Source: Balanoglossus misakiensis
Lineage: Eukaryota > Hemichordata
NCBI GenBank assembly: GCA_040954595.2
Contig: CM082583.2
Location: forward strand, 9,114,001 to 9,178,000
Direction: 5' to 3'
DNA: 64,000 bases
This document shows positions 57,101-64,000 of this stretch, one piece after another. The notes beneath the pieces were generated by a model. That model was not told the DNA's origin and did no database searches. It saw nothing but the letters and a program-made list of their open reading frames with translations. The translations under genes were made by a program, and so were the position numbers. The first letter of the stretch is position 1, and each line of letters opens with the position of its first letter.

Positions 57101-57962
57101 AATCACCAAATTTTGAAAATTCGCAAAGTCGAAAAATCGTCGATTTTTGAAGATTTTCCTGAGCTATAACCCATGGTTTTTTTCAAAAAATCACCAAATT
57201 TTGAAATTTTGCGAAGTCGAAAAATTGACATTTCTGGATGATTTTCATGAGCTATAACCCATGGTTTTTGTCGAAAAACCACCAAATTTTGAAATTTCGC
57301 GAAGTCGAAAAATTGACATTTCTGGATGATTTTCATGAGCTATAACCCATGGTTTTTGTCGAACAACCACCAAATTTTGAAATTTTGCGAAGTCGAAAAA
57401 TTGACATTTCTGGATGATTTTCATGAGCTATAACCCATGGTTTTTGTCGAACAACCACCAAATTTTGAAATTTTGCGAAGTCGAAAAATTGACATTTCTG
57501 GATGATTTTCATGAGCTATAACCCATGGTTTTTGTCGAAAAACCACCAAATTTTGAAATTTCGCGAAGTCGAAAAATTGTCATTTCTGGATTATTTTCAT
57601 GAGCTATAACCCATGGTTTTTGTCGAAAAACCACCAAATTTTGAAATTTCGCGAAGTCGAAAAATTGACATTTCAGGATGATTTTCATGAGCTATAACCC
57701 ATGGTTTTTGTCGAAAAACCACCAAATTTTGAAATTTCGCGAAGTCGAAAAATTGACATTTCTGGATGATTTTCATGAGCTATAACCCATGGTTTTTGTC
57801 GAAAAACCACCAAATTTTGAAATTTCGCGAAGTCGAAAAATTGACATTTCTGGATGATTTTCATGAGCTATAACCCATGGTTTTTGTCGAAAATCGAAGA
57901 AATTTTGAAAATTCGCAAAGTCGAGAAATTGACATTTCTGGATGATTTTCATGAGCTATAAC
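51107..57962 (+). repeat. Tandem duplication of a 3428-bp, 39-unit block
   Basis: Copy 1 spans about 51107-54534 and copy 2 about 54535-57962. A private 4-bp deletion (CACCAACGAAAA) occurs at 52718 and 56146, GACAGTTCTGG at 53361 and 56789, and GACCAAA at 51216 and 54644, each 3428 bp apart (39 x 88 - 4). Ends are approximate. Confidence 0.92.
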
Positions 57963-59900
57963 CCATGGTTTTTATCAAAAAATCACCAAATTTTGAAAAT
58001 TCGCAAAGTCGAAAAATCGTCGATTTTTGAAGATTTTCCTGAGCTATAACCCATGGTTTTTATCAAAAAATCACCAAATTTTGAAAATTCGCAAAGTCGA
58101 AAAATCGTCGATTTTTGAAGATTTTCCTGAGCTATAACCCATGGTTTTTATCAAAAAATCACCAAATTTTGAAAATTCGCAAAGTCGAAAAATCGTCGAT
58201 TTTTGAAGATTTTCCTGAGCTATAACCCATGGTTTTTATCAAAAAATCACCAAATTTTGAAAATTCGCAAAGTCGAAAAATCGTCGATTTTTGAAGATTT
58301 TCCTGAGCTATAACCCATGGTTTTTATCAAAAAATCACAAAATTTTGAAAATTCGCAAAGTCGAAAAATCGTCGATTTTTGAAGATTTTCCTGAGCTATA
58401 ACCCATGGTTTTTATCAAAAAATCACAAAATTTTGAAAATTCGCAAAGTCGAAAAATCGTCGATTTTTGAAGATTTTCCTGAGCTATAACCCATGCTTTT
58501 TATCAAAAAATCACCAAATTTTGAAAATTCGCAAAGTCGAAAAATCGTCGATTTTTGAAGATTTTCCTGAGCTATAACCCATGGTTTTTATCAAAAAATC
58601 ACCAAATTTTGAAAATTCGCAAAGTCGAAAAATCGTCGATTTTTGAAGATTTTCCTGAGCTATAACCCATGGTTTTTATCAAAAAATCACCAAATTTTGA
58701 AATTTCGCGAAGTCGAAAAATTGACATTTCTGGATGATTTTCATGAGCTATAACCCATGGTTTTTGTCGAAAAACCACCAAATTTTGAAATTTCGCGAAG
58801 TCGAAAAATTGACAGTTCTGGATGATTTTCATGAGCTATAACCCATGGTTTTTATCAAAAAATCACCAAATTTTGAAAATTCGCAAAGTCGAAAAATCGT
58901 CGATTTTTGAAGATTTTCCTGAGCTATAACCCATGGTTTTTATCAAAAAATCACCAATTTTTGAAAATTCGCAAAGTCGAAAAATCGTCGATTTTTGAAG
59001 ATTTTCCTGAGCTATAACCCATGGTTTTTATCAAAAAATCACCAAATTTTGAAAATTCGCAAAGTCGAAAAATCGTCGATTTTTGAAGATTTTCCTGAGC
59101 TATAACCCATGGTTTTTATCAAAAAATCACCAAATTTTGAAAATTCGCAAAGTCGAAAAATCGTCGATTTTTGAAGATTTTCCTGAGCTATAACCCATGG
59201 TTTTTTTCAAAAAATCACCAAATTTTGAAATTTTGCGAAGTCGAAAAATTGACATTTCTGGATGATTTTCATGAGCTATAACCCATGGTTTTTGTCGAAA
59301 AACCACCAAATTTTGAAATTTCGCGAAGTCGAAAAATTGACATTTCTGGATGATTTTCATGAGCTATAACCCATGGTTTTTGTCGAACAACCACCAAATT
59401 TTGAAATTTTGCGAAGTCGAAAAATTGACATTTCTGGATGATTTTCATGAGCTATAACCCATGGTTTTTGTCGAAAAACCACCAAATTTTGAAATTTCGC
59501 GAAGTCGAAAAATTGACATTTCTGGATGATTTTCCTGAGCTATAACCCATGGTTTTTATCAAAAAATCACCAAATTTTGAAAATTCGCAAAGTCGAAAAA
59601 TCGTCGATTTTTGAAGATTTTCCTGAGCTATAACCCATGGTTTTTATCAAAAAATCACCAAATTTTGAAATTTCGCGAAGTCGAAAAATTGACATTTCTG
59701 GATGATTTTCATGAGCTATAACCCATGGTTTTTGTCGAAAAACCACCAAATTTTGAAATTTCGCGAAGTCGAAAAATTGACAGTTCTGGATGATTTTCAT
59801 GAGCTATAACCCATGGTTTTTGTCGAAAAACCACCAAATTTTGAAATTTCGCGAAGTCGAAAAATTGACATTTATGGATGATTTTCCTGAGCTATAACCC
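57962..59900 (+). repeat. Further partial copies at 2024-bp and 968-bp offsets
   Basis: The GACAGTTCTGG marker recurs at 58813 (2024 bp after 56789, 23 units) and 59781 (968 bp later, 11 units). These copies lack the 4-bp deletion seen in the 39-unit block. Confidence 0.85.
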
Positions 59901-60618
59901 ATGGTTTTTATCAAAAAATCACCAAATTTTGAAAATTCGCAAAGTCGAAAAATCGTCGATTTTTGAAGATTTTCCTGAGCTATAACCCATGGTTTTTATC
60001 AAAAAATCACCAAATTTTGAAAATTCGCAAAGTCGAAAAATCGTCGATTTTTGAAGATTTTCCTGAGCTATAACCCATGGTTTTTTTCAAAAAATCACCA
60101 AATTTTGAAATTTCGCGAAGTCGAAAAATTGACATTTCTGGATGATTTTCATGAGCTATAACCCATGGTTTTTGTCGAAAATCGAAGAAATTTTGAAAAT
60201 TCGCAAAGTCGAAAAATTGACATTTCAGGATGATTTTCATGAGCTATAACCCATTTTTTTTGTCGAAAATCGAAGAAATTTTGAAAATTCGCAAAGTCGA
60301 AAAATTGACATTTCTGGAAGATTTTCCTGAGCTATAACCCATGGTTTTTATCAAAAAATCACCGAATTTTGAAAATTCGCAAAGTCGAAAAATCGTCGAT
60401 TTTTGAAGATTATCCTGAGCTATAACCCATGGTTTTTATCAAAAAATCACCAAATTTTGAAAATTCGCAAAGTCGAAAAATCGTCGATTTTTGAAGATTT
60501 TACTGAGCTATAACCCATGGTTTTTATCAAAAAATCACCAAATTTTGAAAATTCGCAAAGTCGAAAAATCGTCGATTTTTGAAGATTTTCCTGAGCTATA
60601 ACCCATGGTTTTTATCAA

Positions 60619-63600
60619 AATCATCCAAAAATGAGATTTTTCGACTTTGCGAATTTTCAAAATTTGGTGATTTTTTGATAAAAACCATGGGTTATAGCTC
60701 AGGAAAATCTTCAAAAATCGACGATTTTTCGACTTTGCGAATTTTCAAAATTTGGTGATTTTTTGATAAAAACCATGGGTTATAGCTCAGGAAAATCTTC
60801 AAAAATCGACGATTTTTCGACTTTGCGAATTTTCAAAATTTGGTGATTTTTTGATAAAAACCATGGGTTATAGCTCATGAAAATCATCCAGAAATGTCAA
60901 TTTTTCGACTTTGCGAATTTTCGAAATTTCTTCGATTTTCGACAAAAACCATGGGTTATAGCTCATGAAAATCATCCAGAAATGTCAATTTTTCGACTTC
61001 GCGAAATTTCAAAATTTGGTGGTTTTTCGACAAAAACCATGAGTTATAGCTCATGAAAATCATCCAGAAATGTCAATTTTTCGACTTCACGAAATTTCAA
61101 AATTTGGTGGTTTTTCGACAAAAACCATGGGTTATAGCTCATGAAAATCATCCAGAAATGTCAATTTTTTGACTTCGCGAAATTTCAAAATTTGGTGGTT
61201 TTTCGACAAAAACCATGGGTTATAGCTCATGAAAATCATCCAGAAATGTCAATTTTTCGACTTCGCGAAATTTCAAAATTTGGTGGTTTTTCGACAAAAA
61301 CCATGGGTTATAGCTCATGAAAATCATCCAGAAATGTCAATTTTTCGACTTCGCGAAATTTCAAAATTTGGTGGTTTTTCGACAAAACCATGGGTTATAG
61401 CTCATGAAAATCATCCAGAAATGTCAATTTTTCGATTTCGCGAAATTTCAAAATTTGGTGGTTTTTCGACAAAAACCATGAGTTATAGCTCATGAAAATC
61501 ATCCAGAAATGTCAATTTTTCGACTTTGCGAATTTTCAAAATTTCTTCGATTTTCGACAAAAACCATGGGTTATAGCTCATGAAAATCATCCAGAAATGT
61601 CAATTTTTCGACTTCGCGAAATTTCAAAATTTGGTGGTTTTTCGACAAAAACCATGAGTTATAGCTCATGAAAATCATCCAGAAATGTCAATTTTTCGAC
61701 TTCACGAAATTTCAAAATTTGGTGGTTTTTCGACAAAAACCATGGGTTATAGCTCATGAAAATCATCCAGAAATGTCAATTTTTCGACTTCGCGAAATTT
61801 CAAAATTTGGTGGTTTTTCGACAAAAACCATGGGTTATAGCTCATGAAAATCATCCAGAAATGTCAATTTTTCGACTTCGCGAAATTTCAAAATTTGGTG
61901 GTTTTTCGACAAAAACCATGGGTTATAGCTCATGAAAATCATCCAGAAATGTCAATTTTTCGACTTCGCGAAATTTCAAAATTTGGTGGTTTTTCGACAA
62001 AAACCATGGGTTATAGCTCATGAAAATCATCCAGAAATGTCAATTTTTCGACTTCGCGAAATTTCAAAATTTGGTGGTTTTTCGACAAAAACCATGAGTT
62101 ATAGCTCATGAAAATCATCCAGAAATGTCAATTTTTCGACTTCACGAAATTTCAAAATTTGGTGGTTTTTCGACAAAAACCATGGGTTATAGCTCATGAA
62201 AATCATCCAGAAATGTCAATTTTTCGACTTCGCGAAATTTCAAAATTTGGTGGATTTTCGACAAAAACCATGGGTTATAGCTCATGAAAATCATCCAGAA
62301 ATGTCAATTTTTCGACTTCGCGAAATTTCAAAATTTGGTGGTTTTTCGACAAAAACCATGGGTTATAGCTCATGAAAATCATCCAGAAATGTCAATTTTT
62401 CGACTTCGCGAAATTTCAAAATTTGGTGGTTTTTCGACAAAAACCATGGGTTATAGCTCATGAAAATCATCCAGAAATGTCAATTTTTCGACTTCGCGAA
62501 ATTTCAAAATTTGGTGGTTTTTCGACAAAAACCATGAGTTATAGCTCATGAAAATCATCCAGAAATGTCAATTTTTCGACTTCGCGAAATTTCAAAATTT
62601 GGTGGTTTTTCGACAAAAACCATGGGTTATAGCTCATGAAAATCATCCAGAAATGTCAATTTTTCGACTTCGCGAAATTTCAAAATTTGGTGGTTTTTCG
62701 ACAAAAACCATGGGTTATAGCTCATGAAAATCATCCAGAAATGTCAATTTTTCGACTTCACGAAATTTCAAAATTTGGTGGTTTTTCGACAAAAACCATG
62801 GGTTATAGCTCATGAAAATCATCCAGAAATGTCAATTTTTCGACTTCGCGAAATTTCAAAATTTGGTGGTTTTTCGACAAAAACCATGGGTTATAGCTCA
62901 TGAAAATCATCCAGAAATGTCAATTTTTCGACTTCGCGAAATTTCAAAATTTGGTGATTTTTCGACAAAAACCATGGGTTATAGCTCAGGAAAATCTTCA
63001 AAAATCGACGATTTTTCGACTTTGCGAATTTTCAAAATTTGGTCATTTTTTGATAAAAACCATGGGTTATAGCTCAGGAAAATCTTCAAAAATCGACGAT
63101 TTTTCGACTTTGCGAATTTTCAAAATTTGGTGATTTTTTGATAAAAACCATGGGTTATAGCTCAGGAAAATCTTCAAAAATCGACGATTTTTCGACTTTG
63201 CGAATTTTCAAAATTTGGTGATTTTTTGATAAAAACCATGGGTTATAGCTCAGGAAAATCTTCAAAAATCGACGATTTTTCGACTTTGCGAATTTTCAAA
63301 ATTTGGTGATTTTTTGATAAAAACCATGGGTTATAGCTCAGGAAAATCTTCAAAAATCGACGATTTTTCGACTTTGCGAATTTTCAAAATTTGGTGATTT
63401 TTTGATAAAAACCATGGGTTATAGCTCAGGAAAATCTTCAAAAATCGACGATTTTTCGACTTTGCGAATTTTCAAAATTTGGTGATTTTTTGATAAAAAC
63501 CATGGGTTATAGCTCATGAAAATCATCCAGAAATGTCAATTTTTCGACTTCACGAAATTTCAAAATTTGGTGGTTTTTCGACAAAAACCATGGGTTATAG

Positions 63601-64000
63601 CTCATGAAAATCATCCAGAAATGTCAATTTTTCGACTTCACGAAATTTCAAAATTTGGTGGTTTTTCGACAAAAACCATGGGTTATAGCTCATGAAAATC
63701 ATCCAGTAATGTCAATTTTTCGACTTCGCGAAATTTCAAAATTTGGTGGTTTTTCGACAAAAACCATGGGTTATAGCTCATGAAAATCATCCAGAAATGT
63801 CAATTTTTCGACTTCGCGAAATTTCAAAATTTGGTGATTTTTCGACAAAAACCATGGGTTATAGCTAAGGAAAATCTTCAAAAATCGACGATTTTTCGAC
63901 TTTGCGAATTTTCAAAATTTGGTGATTTTTTGATAAAAACCATGGGTTATAGCTCAGGAAAATCTTCAAAAATCGACGATTTTTCGACTTTGCGAATTTT
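60619..64000 (-). repeat. Inverted 88-bp satellite block, continuing past window end
   Basis: The same units in reverse orientation (CCATGGGTTATAGCTC) begin after a junction near 60618 and continue to the last base. Both A and B types are present, with a 5-unit higher-order pattern. Confidence 0.97.
61040..62540 (-). repeat. Five-unit higher-order repeat in inverted block, 440-bp period
   Basis: A CCATGAGTTATAG marker (G to A) occurs at 61042, 61481, 61657, 62097 and 62537. The last three are exactly 440 bp apart (5 x 88) and the first two 439 bp apart. Confidence 0.85.

Larger units (their letters stand above)
42107..60618 (+). repeat. Main 88-bp satellite block, forward orientation, about 210 units
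   Basis: Every unit carries GAGCTATAACCCATGG. Type A continues TTTTTGTCGAAAAACC with TTTCGCGAAGTCG and GACATTTCTGG. Type B continues TTTTTATCAAAAAATCACC with ATTCGCAAAGTCG and ATCGTCGATTTTTGAAG. A less common type C has GTCGAAAATCGAAGAAA. All are 88 bp apart from small indels. The types form blocks (B at about 48548-51630, roughly 35 units; A at about 43884-44860), and switch points contain B/A chimeric units. No gene or transposon is embedded. Confidence 0.97.

Noticed and set aside
42586-63133. Dozens of nearly identical 77-88 residue frames (starting MKIIQKCQFF) in the repeat region, both strands
   Set aside because: 88 is not a multiple of three, so the same unit is read in successive frames until a stop. 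The frames track the repeat, not selection on protein.
42107-64000. CRISPR-like array
   Set aside because: Units abut with no unique spacers, and the context is an animal genome with split genes.
42107-64000. Calling the array a centromere
   Set aside because: I see no CENP-B-box-like motif, and array size and chromosome position are unknown. Left as a possibility only.

Overview
The window is eukaryotic and animal. Genes are split by GT-AG introns, and the encoded domains (calcium-binding EGF, TB/8-Cys, ADAMTS metalloprotease, thrombospondin repeats, a STRA6-like membrane protein) are metazoan. Short fibrillin introns, frequent ACATGTA-type palindromes and one-to-one vertebrate-like domain layouts suggest a marine invertebrate, perhaps a lancelet-like deuterostome. 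That placement is inference; the sequence contains no species marker I can read.

Region 1 (1-5880, + strand) is the 3' part of a fibrillin gene. It has five cbEGF exons, a TB domain, seven more cbEGF exons, and a large last exon with a Gly/Gln/Tyr repeat block, a furin site and an asprosin-like C-terminal propeptide. Region 2 (5881-13400) is 3' UTR and intergenic DNA, with a CCAAT-rich candidate promoter and an unidentified possible first exon near 7.1-7.4 kb. Region 3 (13571-37514, + strand) is a complete 23-exon ADAMTS gene. Its joined exons total 4029 nt, an exact multiple of three, giving 1342 residues. It is closest to the ADAMTS17/19 group, with one extra thrombospondin repeat and an acidic plus Thr-rich insert. 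Its long introns hold simple repeats and a young 427-bp foldback transposon with a perfect 9-bp target duplication. Region 4 (37515-40432) is 3' UTR and spacer.

Region 5 (40433-41735, + strand) holds four exons encoding the N-terminal 176 residues of a membrane protein that resembles the STRA6/RBPR2 retinol-transport family. The next exon is not in the window: right after its donor site the sequence enters a satellite that runs to the end. Region 6 (about 41770-64000) is this satellite. It is about 250 tandem copies of an 88-bp unit in two main subfamilies, with two orientation switches (near 42106 and 60618) and nested higher-order periods of 440, 617, 968, 2024 and 3428 bp. The many 77-88 residue frames in it are repeat artefacts.

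Functionally, fibrillin forms extracellular microfibrils, and ADAMTS17/19-type proteases belong to a group genetically tied to fibrillin biology in vertebrates. Human FBN2 and ADAMTS19 also lie near each other on chromosome 5q23. The linkage here may therefore be an ancient pairing of substrate/scaffold and protease. The satellite array beside or inside the STRA6-like gene is the most unusual structure in the window.
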